Source: Heterobilharzia americana (lineage: Eukaryota > Platyhelminthes > Trematoda > Strigeidida > Schistosomatidae). From it: DNA of 64,000 nucleotides. Both the position numbers and the translations under genes were made by a program. Below the pieces are notes generated by a model. That model saw nothing but the letters and a program-made list of their open reading frames with translations, was not told the origin of the DNA and did not search any database. Where the stretch lies: NCBI GenBank assembly GCA_944470555.2, contig OX104130.1:1922001-1986000 (forward strand), in the 5' to 3' direction. Shown here piece by piece: positions 9,697 through 20,960 of the stretch (positions are counted from its first letter, which is position 1; each line of letters starts with the position of its first letter).

Positions 9697-12600
9697 AACC
9701 TCGCCTGGTTAACTAGTTTACTAGTTACTAGCCGGTCCTAAGCCCGGGTAAAGAGGGAAGGTTGGGCATAGGGCTAGCAACCCTACTCCCTAAAACAAAT
9801 CTAACCGCTAAAGAAACTTCAAAGCACAAACAAAATATAAAAAATGAAAACAAACTTATTCCCCGCTGGAATCGGAGAGGCGAAATGACGCCAGTTGGTG
9901 AAAGCCTTCGGGAAGCCAATTGGCCGGTGTATCCTCACCTCTCTCGATGAAAGCGAAAGTAAACGTGGGGACATGGAATGTCCGCACCATGTTTGAACCC
10001 AGTAAGGCAGCCCAGATTGCAAAGGAGATGAGAAGGTATAACATCGAAGTGCTTGGGATTTGCGAAAGCAGATGGAATGGGAGTGGACTCTCCAAACTGT
10101 CAACGGGAGAATCAATAATCTACTCCGGTCACCCAGACGACAACCACGAGCACACTGAGGGAGTGGCTATCATGATGTCCTCAAGAGCATCGAAGGCTCT
10201 CATGCAGTGGGAACCAATCTCCTCCAGGATCATGACAGCAAGATTCAACTCAAAAGGAAGAAAGGTCACAATCATACAATGTTATGCACCTACAAATAAT
10301 GCAGAGCAAGAGAAAAAGGAGGAATTCTACAGACAACTTCAGTCAACACTGGACAAGACGTCAGTTGGCGATATAAAAATTCTTATGGGCGACATGAATG
10401 CCAAACTGGGAGGGGACAACACAGGAAGAGAACTAACCATGGGTCGAGAGGCGCTAGGTGAAATGAATGAGAATGGAGAATTGTTTGCAGAATTCTGTGC
10501 ATTCAACGATTTGGTGATTGGAGGCAGTGTGTTCAGGCACAAGGATATCCACAAAGCTAGCGACATGGATTTCACCAGATACCAGACACACTAAAAATCA
10601 AATCGACTTTATCTCAATCTCAAGAAAATGGAGACGCAGTCTACTTGACACAAGGTCAAGAAGAGGAGCAGATGTAGGTTCAGACCACTATCTAGTGCAA
10701 GGAACCATCCAAATCAAGTTGAAAGCCTTCAAGGAAGCTGGTGATAGACCTCAACTCAAGTACAACACTCGGAAACTGAAGGATGAAACTACAAAGGAGA
10801 TCTTCACGGCAGCCATCAAGACAAAATGGGAGATATCGAGGAACATCCCTGAAGTAACCTATGTGAAAGAACACTGAAAATCTTTGAAGGAGATGTGGAA
10901 AGAAACCTGCACAACAGTATTAGGAAGGAAGAAGAAAGAAGATAAGGAATGGATCTCAGTGGATACATGGAAGCTGATAGAGGAGAGGAGGATGGTGAAG
11001 CAGAAGATAAACCAGTGCAAGGATGCTCAACGACAAGAGGAACTGAGCACAATGTATAAAGCACTGGACAAAGAAGTGAAGAAGAGTGCACGCAAAGACA
11101 AAAGACACTTCTACGACACACTGGCAAGTGAAGCAGAACAGGCTGCAGGTAAGAGAGACCTGACGACATTGTATCAAATAACCAGGTTGCTATCAGGGAA
11201 GAGACCAACACAGATGAAACCAATAAAAGATGAAGAAGGAAATTTAATTACGAAAGAAGAGAAACAGAGGAAACGATGGGCCGACCACTTCAAGAAGCTG
11301 TTGAATCGACCACCACCACCACCTGCACTTCGTCCAGAAATACCACCTGCAGCCGCTGAATTACAAGTGAACATAAATCCCCCAACGGAAATGGAAGTCC
11401 TGAACGCCATAAAGCTACTGAAATGCGGGAAAGCAGCAGGACCAGATGGAATACCGCCAGAAGCACTGAGAACAGATGCAGAGACAACAGCGGACATGCT
11501 CACACCACTATTGCAGAAGGTGTGGAGGGAAGAGAAGGTACCTGACGATTGGAAGAAGGGTTACCTTGTCAAACTGCCGAAGAAGGGAGACCTCAGTGCT
11601 TGCAAGAACTGGCGCGGAATCACTCTCCTATCCACCCCAAGTAAAATATTAAGCCGCATCATCCTGAAGAGGCTTAAAGACGCACTGGATTCAAAACTGC
11701 GACCGGAACAGGCAGGCTTCAGGAAGTACAAATCATGTGCGGACCAAATTGCAACACTTCGTATCATCATAGAACAGAGCGTAGAATGGCAATCAGCTCT
11801 ATACCTCAACTTCATCGACTTTGAGAAGGCCTTTGACAGCGTCGACCGAGAAGTAATTTGGAAACTGCTTCAATACTACGGAGTACCGCAAACCTTTATC
11901 CGCCTCATTCAACAACTATATGAAGATGCCACATGCCAAGTAATCCACAATGGGAAGCTCAGTGATGCCTTTGAAGTGAAGACAGGAGTGAAACAAGGTT
12001 GCCTACTATCCCCCATGATATTCCTTATTGTGGTCGACTGGATCATGCAGCAAACAGTAGGCAGCGAGAAGAGGGGGATACACTGGACGACGGAAAAGAA
12101 CCTAGAAGACTTGGATTTCGCCGATGACTTATGCCTAATGTCACATAAACTTGAAGATCTGCAGGCAAAAACTAACAAGTTGACAGAAGAGGCAGCGAAG
12201 ACGGGACTTCAGGTGAATATAGAGAAGACAGAAGTGATGAAGATACCGCACCACCACCACCATCAACAACAACAAACTCCAATCACCGTCAACGGGAGAA
12301 ACTTGAAGGAAGTAACCTCCTTCACTTATCTAGGAAGCACTGTTTCAACTACAGGCGGACGGACGAGGACGTCAAAGTCAGAATCGGAAAAGCAAGACAG
12401 GCGTTCATTAGCCTGAAACCAGTGTGGAGATCTTCTGCACTCAGCATGCGGAACAAGATACGGATTTTCAACACCAACGTCAAGTCAGTGCTCTTGTATG
12501 GTTCAGAGACTTGGCGCGTCACGAAAGGCATTTCCAATAAACTACAGACATTCATCAACAACTGCTTACGCTCGCTGCTGAAGATCAGATGGCCAGAAAG

Positions 12601-12937
12601 AATAAGCAAAAAGGAACTCTGGGAACGAACCAACCAAGAACCTATCACGCAACAAATATGCAGGAAGAAGTGGAGATGGATTGGCCATGCACTGAGAAGG
12701 CCGACTGAGGACATCACGCGTCAGTCCAGTTGCTCGAGTGGAATCCCATGGGAAGCGACGAGTTGGACGTCCGAGGGTGACATGGAGGAGGTCATGCGAG
12801 GAGGAAATGAGAGCTTCTGGGCTGTCGTGGGACCAGGTTCAAAAGATCTCAGAGAACAGAGGTCACTGGAGGCGTGCTACTGAAGCCCTATGTTCCACTA
12901 GGAACCCAAGGGACTAATAATAATAATAATAATAATA
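9697..12937 (+). mobile_element. RTE-type non-LTR retrotransposon, full-length copy B
   Basis: Nearly identical to copy A over its whole length, with the same leader and a (TAA)n tail. A 13-bp target-site duplication, ATCTCAAAGATAT, lies at 9684-9696 and 12938-12950. The coding region is broken at several points (next entry), so it is full-length in structure but inactive as a protein source. Confidence 0.93.
9947..12883 (+). pseudogene. Broken endonuclease/reverse transcriptase of RTE copy B
   Basis: The endonuclease starts at ATG 9947 with the same GTWNVRTM and ESRW motifs as A. An insertion at about 10556 (CTAG beside a GCGAC) shifts the frame, so the first piece ends at 10594 and the second (from 10518) carries the last endonuclease motif SDHYLV. 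A TGG-to-TGA change stops that piece at 10875-10877; the same frame then runs 10884-12416 through the full reverse transcriptase, including FADD. One G is missing near 12357 in the ggcgg run, moving the rest to another frame (12422-12883). A C is also missing after TGGAATCC near 12747, so its C-terminal region differs again from A. Confidence 0.9.
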
Positions 12938-12950
12938 ATCTCAAAGATAT

Positions 12951-14196
12951 GCCTTTCTCCATTATTTCTAAACATTCAGTTATCAAAATGTCACAGAAGC
13001 ATTTTAAAATTTACAACAATGTCAAACTAAGCTAAAGATGCTGAAGAAAAAACGTTGTCAGCGAATCTGTTTTAGAAACCAATCAATCAAAGATCACATG
13101 AAAAGATAAAATCAGTGCAGTAAAATATGTTTCAATGCTGTACGACATACTTGCTTTGAAGCCCCCTCCACACACACAAACACACACAATGAAGGTTTAA
13201 AGCAAACTATACATTGAAAGAGGAATTCTCCCTACTTTATAATCTACGCAAATAATATTGAGTTAAAAAGTAACGCGAAGAAAAGAATAAAATCCTGATG
13301 AGAAAAGATTCTGAATGAATCGGTAGTAAAACAAAACAATCCGTTACAGTCACGAAGAAATATGTACACTAGATAACATGAATGGACTGTAAAACAGCCA
13401 ATTCAAGCAGTCTGAGACTGCTTGATACGTCGCACACAAACTAACAAAACAAACTATCGTGTATATATTCAAAAATTCAAGTTAAATCGAAAGCCTCTCA
13501 GTAATCTCTTGCACATTTGTGTAGTGGGCGATGAGCCACACCTACAATGTGAAGGCTAGTAATACTACCTGGCTGCCTAAACCGACGAACCACAGTTCCA
13601 TAGACCTAAGACGAAAAAAGGAAAAATGAGAATAGAACTGCAAATCAGCAATGGCAGTCGGTCACATCTGTGATGGGGATAATGATACTACCTAGCTGAC
13701 CTGACCTCAGTAGGTAGAAAAGGTTTCGAACCCATGACCGAGTACTTAAAAGTTTAGTCCCTAGGCTGACAAACCATAGCTTTACACTTTGAATGAGGAA
13801 AGAAAGGGAATATAGATAAATATGCAAAGGTATAAAATAAACATAGGAGAAATGTAGCATATCAATTAAGGCTATATATGACCAATTTCTGTTATTATAT
13901 GAACTTTCTATTCATTAAGCTTATTACTCTATCAGACAACGTAGCCTAGTCTTCAATGAATTTAAAGACTGAATGTACTTCAATTAGTAATAGAATGGAC
14001 TTTAACAGAAGATGAGGTCAAAGCTGATAACTAACGGAAGGTCCCAGATTTGTTTATGAAACATTTTTAATTTGTCGTTTTCGTGACATTTTTTACGGCA
14101 TGACCAGTAGTTCATTTTTGCTCCCATCTTTAAGGTACTTCATCGACGGCTTAACGCTTGCTTTTACTATGTTAATGTTCCAAATTCTGAACAAGG

Positions 14197-14252
<56 letters not shown>

Positions 14253-14540
14253 GTGTTTTTTGGGTTAACTGATTATTCTTCTCGGAAGAAAAAACTCCCT
14301 CATTCAGTTCAGTCTTCTTCTCTATTTCATCCGGACTGCAGTAGGGGGATCTTGTGTATGAATTTAGCTGTCAGTCATGTGTGCGTATTAAACCCTCTCG
14401 GAATATATAATAATAATAACTTCGTAACCAGGATCTCGTACGTGATAAGTAGACCAGTTACTTAATACATACATAAAACTCAGGAACACGTTCTGAGCAC
14501 AGACTAATATGTTGTATACAGGTAGTCAAAAGAATTAGTA
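12951..14540. other. Mostly unassigned; two short repeats and an (AT)n tract
   Basis: No coding region was recognised. At 13495-13600 and 13648-13770 there are two diverged copies of the short repeat described at 7325. A pure AT dinucleotide run fills 14199-14251. The rest is A+T-rich spacer. Confidence 0.4.
14199..14251. repeat. (AT)n microsatellite
   Basis: About 26 uninterrupted AT units, read directly. Confidence 0.97.
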
Positions 14541-14545
14541 AAAGA

Positions 14546-14640
14546 TGATTGTTTGGAGAACCCCTGAAAACCTGGGAGCACTAGACGGCTGTTTCGTCTC
14601 AGCACGGGACTTTTTAGCAGTGTGCATCCGTGACCTCTAA
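14546..14640 (-). mobile_element. SINE fragment with hammerhead-like motif (copy a)
   Basis: A 3' fragment of the same short element seen at 14681 (opposite strand), 59670 and 61655. The hammerhead-like core lies at 14578-14625 on the minus strand: GCAC...GTGC closing helix, a mutated first core (CTAAAAA where CTGANGA is expected), helix II GTCCC/GAGAC, an intact GAAAC, a 4-nt loop and GTC. Two core G's read A, so self-cleavage is not expected. Confidence 0.6.
14578..14625 (-). ncRNA. Hammerhead-ribozyme-like motif, copy a
   Basis: The order of elements is helix I strand, first core, helix II hairpin, GAAAC, AGCC, GTC, then TAGTGC closing helix I. Helix III would be only 2 bp (AC with GT). 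The first core is mutated at two positions. Confidence 0.5.
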
Positions 14641-14680
14641 AGTGAATTACTGTCCAGTGCTCATTAGTGATTTGCTTTGA

Positions 14681-15054
14681 GATGAGATTCCCAAAGTTCT
14701 AGTGAGAAGTGGCGACCAGTGGGCCCAACCAAGTCTTATGTGAGGACAGTTACTCAACGACAGCATTGAATGGAAGTCACACGTGCTATATCATTAGCTG
14801 ATAAAAGTAGGAAATGTGGCCCACTGGGTACCAACTCAGTAGTTCAATAGTAACGTTCTGGAAGTGGAACATGAAGGTCCTAGCTTTAATCCCTGGCGCG
14901 GCCATGGGTGCGCACTGCTGAGGATTCCCACAATACGACAAAATGGCTGTCCAGTGCTCCGAAGTTTTCAATGGCTTTCCAACTGATGTCAGTGCATGAT
15001 TAATACTAACTTGAGGTGAATAAAATAAATCCCCGAGAACCTTCAAGTTCAGGC
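14681..15054 (+). mobile_element. tRNA-derived SINE with hammerhead-like motif (copy b)
   Basis: Schistosome Sm-alpha-type SINEs are known to combine a tRNA-like polymerase III promoter with a hammerhead ribozyme, and this copy has that layout. It has a 5' block gatgagattcc...gaggacagttactcaacga shared with the copy at 61655-61995, a tRNA-like part near 14840-14895 (A-box-like agttcaatagtaacgttctgg, B-box-like ggtcctagctttaatccc), the hammerhead-like core at 14912-14957, a 3' block (aactgatgtcagt) and then a (TAT)n tail. Family assignment rests on organisation, not on a database match. Confidence 0.65.
14912..14957 (+). ncRNA. Hammerhead-ribozyme-like motif, copy b
   Basis: GCACTG pairs with CAGTGC as helix I. 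The first core CTGAGGA fits CTGANGA exactly. Helix II has lost most of its 3' strand, and the expected GAAAC reads CAAAAT, followed by GGCT and the cleavage triplet GTC. It is predicted inactive because of the damaged second core. Confidence 0.55.
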
Positions 15055-15106
<52 letters not shown>

Positions 15107-15107
15107 T
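15055..15107. repeat. (TAT)n microsatellite at a SINE 3' end
   Basis: About 17 uninterrupted TAT/ATT units directly after the SINE's 3' sequence; it probably grew from the element's simple-repeat tail. Confidence 0.95.
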
Positions 15108-15675
15108 GCTCTCACTCATCAATACTGACCTCTGAAAGAAAAAAAATCTAAGAAAAACTTACAAAACTCGTCGTTTTATTCCGCTCGCTTTACCAACATC
15201 TCTGATACGACACAAGAGACAAATTAATGAGGTCACTGAAGGCTTTTCCAAGTGATATGGAGAACATAATACTTTTAATGAATGCGGTCTGTGGGATAAG
15301 AGAAATTAGAAATACAGAATGTTACGATGATATAGTGTGAAAATGATGCAAATGACGTGACAAAAACAAATATTCGCCTACTATCGCGCTACAAGTTGAC
15401 AAAATTTTATTGAGAAAAACATACTGTTATTAATTTTCGTCTGCTTTTTACTGTTTCTTGGTGTCTTCAGTTGGCATCTCATCATCATCATCATTATCAA
15501 CATAGGACCAGGCATTACTGCGTAACGGTCCGAGTTGCCACACCTCATATCAGCACATCAAGTAAAAAGGTAGTGAGGTGAAGGATGAAGATAAGTGAAT
15601 GCAGTCAAAAGAAATATAAAGTACGAGAAGAAAGGAAAGAGGAGTGACAAAATAGTGAGATTCGGTATAGCGTTG

Positions 15676-17124
15676 TTAAGATGAGGATAATGTGTGTATA
15701 CATCTGCGCCACTGACTTCGGTTCTGAGCCATATCACCTAGGGTCTCCAACCACTGGTTCCTCTTGTCCCGTGGACCCCAACCACCTAGTCTGCATCGTC
15801 CTACATGGCTTAAACCAACAGTCAGAGACTTCATACATTGGTGCCATGTTTTAGTCTGGCCACCTCGGGCCTTTTTCCAGCCTGAACCCACCTCAGCCAA
15901 CATTGTGTGACGAGGCAATCGGTGACTAGGCATACGTAGTACGTGTCCCAACCATCTCAGTCGATGAAGGTTCACAACCTCGTCGACTGACTTACCTCTT
16001 CTCCCTAAAACTCTACACCTAACTTCTGCATTACTCACATGGTGACACCACGGAATACGTCCTATACTACGAAGGCAACGGTGGTCAAATACCTGTAACC
16101 TTCTCATGTCTTCCACTTTCAATGGCCATGTTTCACAGCCATACAGTAGAACAGAGCGGACTGCTGTGCAGTACACGCGACCCTTAATAGACAAACGAAT
16201 ATCACGGCGGCGCCATAGGTGGCGCAAATTGGCAAAAGCCAATCGAGCCTTTTGTATCCGTGCAGAAATCTCATCGGCAACTAACCCACCAGGGTTGATC
16301 CTACTTCCCAGGTAAGTGAAGTGGTCAACACACTCAACCACTTCACTCTCTATTGTTAACCGCGGTACCGCTGAAGACCAGTCCTGGAGCAAAAATTTGC
16401 ATTTGGGTGGTGAAAATCGCATCCCAAACATTCTCAAATTCCCACTCAAAGTGTTCAGAAGACTCTGCATCTTGTCAGCGTCTTCACCTAACAGGACTAT
16501 GTCATCTGCATATTCTAGATCTAAGGAAAATTCACCTGTGATCCGGTCAACGTCTTTGTAATTAGGTGACGAGAGGGAAACCTCCATAAGAATATCTATG
16601 ATAAAATTAAATAAGAATGGGGATAGTGGGCATCCTTGACGGACACCACTTGATGAGTATAGCTCCCTGGACAACTCACCATAGGCTCTAACATGCCCAC
16701 AAGTGTTCGAGTAGAGAGCTTTCAATAAGGTGATGTACTTACTAGGCACGCCTTTCAGTGACAGACACTGCCATAAGACTTCTCGATCAACGGAGTCAAA
16801 TGCCGCCTTCAGGTCGAGAAATACAGCTATTGTCGGGCGTCTGTAAGCATGCCTATGTTCCAGGACCTGGCGCAGTGTGAATATTTGGTCGATACATCCA
16901 CGGCCAGGTCTAAAGCCTGCCTGGTTTTCTCGGGCTTGCTGTTCCCGAGCTCCACTCAGGCGTCGGAGAATTATAGAACTTAGGATCTTAGACACTATGT
17001 TTGTCAGGCTGATTCCTCTGTGGTTATCACAAGAGGACTTCTCGCCTTTCTTGAAGACTGGGATGATCAGTGACTTAGACCAGTCGGAGGGGATCGTATT
17101 TGATTCCCATATACTGGCTAACAC
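15676..17124 (-). pseudogene. Reverse transcriptase main part, SR2-like element E
   Basis: An open frame of 482 residues ending at the natural stop. Motifs in order are KKGEKSSCDNHRGISL, NQAGFRPGRGCIDQIFTLRQ, FLDLKAAFDSVDREVLW with its Asp pair, GVRQGCPLSPFLFNFI, LEYADDIVLL (the catalytic box), and YLGSRI. The C-terminal part has LLYGCETWPL, RLRWLGHVLRM and WRRCIHTLSSS. The protein continues upstream in another frame: a base is missing near 17208, in the stretch encoding the first reverse-transcriptase motif, so translation through the domain is broken. Confidence 0.92.
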
Positions 17125-17138
17125 TTCCGTTAGCCTGA

Positions 17139-17495
17139 CTAAGAGAACTCTACCACCATTCTTGTATACCTCAGCAGGTAGTCCGTCTGGTCCTGCTGCC
17201 CTTCCCGTTTCAGGCTACCTACCGCTTTCTCAACTTCTTCTAGTGTTGGGGGACCTGTCTCTATGTCCCATTCAGGGTCCGACTGGATAGCGGGCAGCGC
17301 AATGGTGGCTGGAGGCCAGTTAAACTGTTCCTCAAAGTGTTCTGCCCATCGTCCCAGTCGCCTTCCCTGCGAGTGAATCGCCGATCCGTCCTTCTCCGCT
17401 ATAACCTCACTAACTGTTGTTGACCATTTCCCCCCAGTCTCCTTAATAAGTCTAAATAACTGTCTACTGTTACCGATCGCCGCTGCCTTTTCCAT
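17139..17495 (-). pseudogene. Endonuclease-RT linker region, SR2-like element E
   Basis: About 118 codons covering the linker ahead of the reverse transcriptase, including GRWAEHFEEQFNWPPAT and DIETGPPTLEEVEKAV. It ends at a frameshift where KRGRAAGPDG-type sequence is expected. The same region is recognisable in the old plus-strand copy at 27751-28032. A further single-base loss near 17553 separates it from the endonuclease frame. Confidence 0.85.
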
Positions 17496-17548
17496 CTCTT
17501 TAGCCTTTGCTGCCCACCACTGTTCACGATCGTTGCGCAGACTTTTCG

Positions 17549-18592
17549 TCAGTTATTTTTAAGTTGCGCTCGCTCTTCATTGTACTCAGAGCCTGCAGGG
17601 ATGCATTCACGTGCATCCATTAGTTTGGAAGAAGCTGCTGATATCCACTGGCTCTTTTTAGCCATTATCTTGGAGTCGGCTACAGTCTCCAGTGCTGCTT
17701 TTACAGTAGACTGAAGATGGCACCAAGCTTCTTCTGGATGAGTGACAGTCTTTTGTTCCGATAACTGCCTAGCCAACTTCTCACTGAACACGGCTTTGGT
17801 GTTTTCGTTGTCCAGCAGAACTCGTAGTGGTTTTGTTGCCAAATTTTTTCTACGTCCATTGAGACGCAGGCATATACGTGCTCGGACCAACGCATGATCG
17901 CTGTCCAAACACGTACTCCAGAAGGAGCGGCAGTCTTCCACCGATCCTCTCCAGCGATGACTAATAGCAATGTGGTCTATCTGTGTCCATCGCTGAGTCG
18001 AGCTCGGTGGACGCCAGGTCAGACAGTGCCTTTCTTTATGTCTGAAATTTGTGCTGGCTAAAAATAGGCGGTTATCTGAGCATAGTTGTAATAGGCGATC
18101 ACCGTTATCTGTACGTTCAGCTGGGATTCCGAAAGTGCCACCTAAGTGCCTTTCTGCCTCACTCAGTCTACCCACCTGTGCGTTGAGGTCACCTGCAACA
18201 ACCACTACGTCCGAACGTTTGGCTTTCGAGAGGAGGTTAGACAGTTTATGGTAGAACTCGTCCTTCACTTCATCCGAACTACAGTCAGTGGGTGCGTAAG
18301 CAGAGATTACAAAGAGACAACGGCGAGTCTCACTATTCCTTTTAGTTCTCACTGTGCCGTTCAGCCTCATAGCGCAGAGGCGACTATCAACTGGGATCCA
18401 GTCTAGTAGTGAGTTTTCTGCCCTGGTGCTTAATGCTATACCTACACCTGCAAGACCACGAGAGCTAGCTATCGAATCTCCAGAAACTCGAAGGGTGAAT
18501 TTTGCAGATTCACCAGATTGGTCAGGAGAGGTCAGGTGAATAACCACACTTGGGTCCTGTATGCGTGTCTCACAAACACAGCACACATCCAT
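17549..18592 (-). pseudogene. Endonuclease domain, SR2-like element E
   Basis: A 347-codon open frame with apurinic-type endonuclease motifs: CVCETRIQDP (catalytic Glu), AYAPTDCSSDE, VVAGDLNAQVG, WTQIDHIAISHRW and SDHALVRA. The first strand of the domain (IGAFNVRTLRQIG) lies in a different frame at about 18620-18680, so there is another frameshift near 18595. The enzyme would nick target DNA to prime reverse transcription; as it stands the gene is broken. Confidence 0.9.
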
Positions 18593-19421
18593 GCCCGAGT
18601 TGCTAGAGTCTTTGCCAACGAAGCCTGTTGGCCAATTTGACGGAGGGTGCGGACATTGAAGGCTCCAATATGTAATTTGGAGCGTGGTTTAAGGAGACCA
18701 GGGAACTGTTCTGTGGACTCAGATCGTTGTCGAAGGCTGCAGAGGTAGGAGAAATTGAAGATGATGCAGCATCATTAATTAAGAGACGTGAAGGAAGATT
18801 AGAAGGTAATGATGGAGGAGGAGGATAGCAGTCAGAAGAAACTTGGGTGCTGACAGAGTTGTGAGGGCGGTTGACACTTCCCGGCTGCCCACACCGTGGA
18901 AGGCTATTTCTTCTTAAGGTACCTGAAAGAGATTTGTGTGACCGCAGAGCCCATCGGACATCTGCTTGAGGCCTGTCACACCCAGCCTTTTGAGTATGAT
19001 TATTTTGAATTTTTGTATTTTTGGGGCCGGATGGTCGAAAGGAAACGACAAGTGAACCAACACCGCCGGCCCGGCAGACCGTGGGGCGTGGTGGAGTGTG
19101 TTATTTTTGGGGCCGACCTTTTCTAACCCCCCCTTCCACTGAGAAGGCAGCATCAGCTTGGCACTGCTGGTCATCCAAGGGAAACACCTTACTGCTGTCA
19201 CACCCCATCCAGCTAGCAGCAGTACGACTTCGCCCTCAGACCCCCATCATAGTATAGCAATTTACACTATGATGGTAACTGCTTTTCGTCTAACCACTAC
19301 CCAACAGACCTTTCTGGTATGGTAGGACCTCGAGGGAACAAGCGTTCCACCAGCATAGCTCGTTGGGTCATTGTGATATGCAAGCCCGACCACCACGTCA
19401 AGGTAGCAGCAATCGGTCGGG
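18593..19421 (-). other. 5' leader and extreme N-terminal region of element E
   Basis: Upstream of the endonuclease the minus strand has a Ser/Thr/Asn-rich stretch (SVNRPHNSVSTQVSS...) whose counterpart is still visible in the ancient copy at 26375-26569, so it belongs to the element and is probably coding. A 95-codon minus-strand ORF (18914-19201) lies in the leader and has no recognisable domain. The leader is richer in G+C than the surroundings. Confidence 0.55.
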
Positions 19422-19599
19422 TCAGTTGGCATCTACTGCCTGTTATCTTGAAATCTAGCGAATCGGAATGAAATGTTTATGAAACACACTATTTCACACA
19501 AAACACGGTCAGACAGGCATTCGATATGAATGAATTTAAAAGGTTTAAATCAAGATAAAAATAAGGCATGGCTATGTATAAATCATATCAAGAGCAGCT

Positions 19600-20120
19600 A
19601 ACCCTGTTTTAGTTATCATACGGACTCCAGTGAAGGAGTTTATACCTCCGTACACAACTCAAACCAACAGCTAGAAACTTCGTTGACTGGTGTCACATTT
19701 TGTATTGTCCACTGTTAGCTTTGTTCAACCTCAGCACCAGGTAGAACGGCGCGTTGGAGTATATGGTGACTGAGCACACAGAAAATTCACCAGCCACCTC
19801 AGTCGATAAATTCAAAAACCGGCTTACCTCTTTTACCTACGATCTTCATAATCTCATCATGATGGTCCAATGATACGCGGTTGATGCTACGAAGATAACC
19901 ATGGCAAAATATCAGGAAACTTAGTATATCCCCTGCCTTTCAATGGCTACGTTTCTCAGCTTTAAGGTGGGACAGAGTGAACTGGTTTGTAGAGCAGTTA
20001 ACTTTTACTGGACAACAGAATCTTTTGCTGGTACCATTACTGACGTAAGTTGCCAAAATCAAATAGGGCCTCTTGTTAACATAAAAGCAACATTCTTAAT
20101 AACCTTAACAGCTGCTACGA
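19600..20120 (-). mobile_element. Decayed SR2-like element fragment
   Basis: Blocks such as caaccaacagctagaaacttcgt, cacctcagtcgataaattc and cctttcaatggctacgtttctcagc align in order with 15820-16150 of element E. There are many substitutions and indels and no ORF. It adjoins the full-length E but is much older and outside its target-site duplication. Confidence 0.6.
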
Positions 20121-20714
20121 TTAAAAAGACCAGTAGAGTGAGAATAATGTATGTTTGTAATCCTAAGAAAAAGAGATGTTCAGTCCTAAACTGAAGCTGT
20201 GACGTAAGACTTGCTGACTAAAATGAAGCTGAGCTTCAGTCACCGATTTCGACATTAGTTCATACAGCTAAGTTAATAAATCCCACCTTCTAGCATATGG
20301 CTGGTGGACTAAGGTCGTTTAAACACCTATGCGAGGCTATGACTTATTGGTTTGAGTGCTCGACTTTCAACCAAAGGGGGACTCTGAGCACTAGTGGAAG
20401 CTAGGTAGCCTCATCAGTTGCCCCGCAATACGTATCTTTCAAATTGACCCGCAAGCAGTTGTCAGTTTAAGTACTTAAACTAAGTGGAAGATTAATAAGT
20501 GGGAGTATTAAACACATCCGAAGTTATACGTTCTGTCTTAAATTCCATAATTCACAGCAGAATTATAAGTCAATTTCCCCAGGATCCAGACACATTCAAT
20601 GACTAACCAGAGCTCAAAAATAACAAACTCAAAAAACCAGCCAATTCTCAGAAACAAACGAGAGCGCGTCGATCAGATCTTCATCCTTCGACAGTTTTTG
20701 GAGCGCAGGGACAC
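20120..20714. other. Unassigned sequence
   Basis: No coding region was found. Short low-similarity traces of dispersed repeats may be present (around 20310-20400), but none could be assigned. Confidence 0.35.
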
Positions 20715-20790
20715 TTAATGGTGTTCATTGGTTTAGATACTTGGCTTCCAAGCGACGGGTTACGGGTTCGAAGCCCGCTCCACCCACAGA
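20715..20790 (+). repeat. tRNA-like sequence, probable SINE head
   Basis: A perfect T-arm-like hairpin, CGGGTTCGAAGCCCG (20763-20777), is preceded by ttggcttccaagcg, which resembles an anticodon arm. No convincing acceptor stem closes it, so a functional tRNA is unlikely; a tRNA-derived short repeat is more plausible. Confidence 0.4.
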
Positions 20791-20799
20791 GATCCAGGT

Positions 20800-20960
20800 A
20801 GCCAGACATGTTCAGTACCTGTATATTAGTTGATCCAAAAGCAGCATTGAACACTGTCGACCGGGTTGTTGTAACAGTATGACTACGAAAGGAGTACCAT
20901 TTCAGTACGCAATGCTAATCAAAGCTCACTATAAAAGAATTACAGTTGTTACAGCAGGAT
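20800..20960 (+). mobile_element. Decayed SR2-like fragment (RT palm)
   Basis: The plus strand reads VDPKAALNTVDRVV and then AMLIKAHY in shifted frames. These correspond to LDLKAAFDSVDREV and TLLKALY of element E, the block that holds the first catalytic Asp. Here that region is degenerate. Confidence 0.55.

Larger units (their letters stand above)
15480..19421 (-). mobile_element. SR2-like (RTE clade) element E, full-length
   Basis: A 3.94-kb non-LTR element on the minus strand with a 5' leader, an endonuclease, a reverse transcriptase and a (GAT)n-type 3' tail. A 13-bp target-site duplication, TCAGTTGGCATCT, lies at 15467-15479 and 19422-19434, so both ends are defined. The SR2 family of Schistosoma mansoni is an RTE-clade element of about 3.9 kb; the size and architecture agree, but the family name is an inference. 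The coding region has at least three single-base indels. The 3' 1.3 kb is nearly identical to copy F, so the two come from the same recent source lineage. Confidence 0.92.

Noticed and set aside
14100..14465. 121-codon plus-strand ORF with an Ile/Tyr run
   Set aside because: The central part is the (AT)n microsatellite; the flanks show no domain or splice support.
14786..15115. Asn-rich protein (long run of N)
   Set aside because: The run is the translation of the (TAT)n microsatellite on the opposite strand, and the rest of the frame is SINE sequence.
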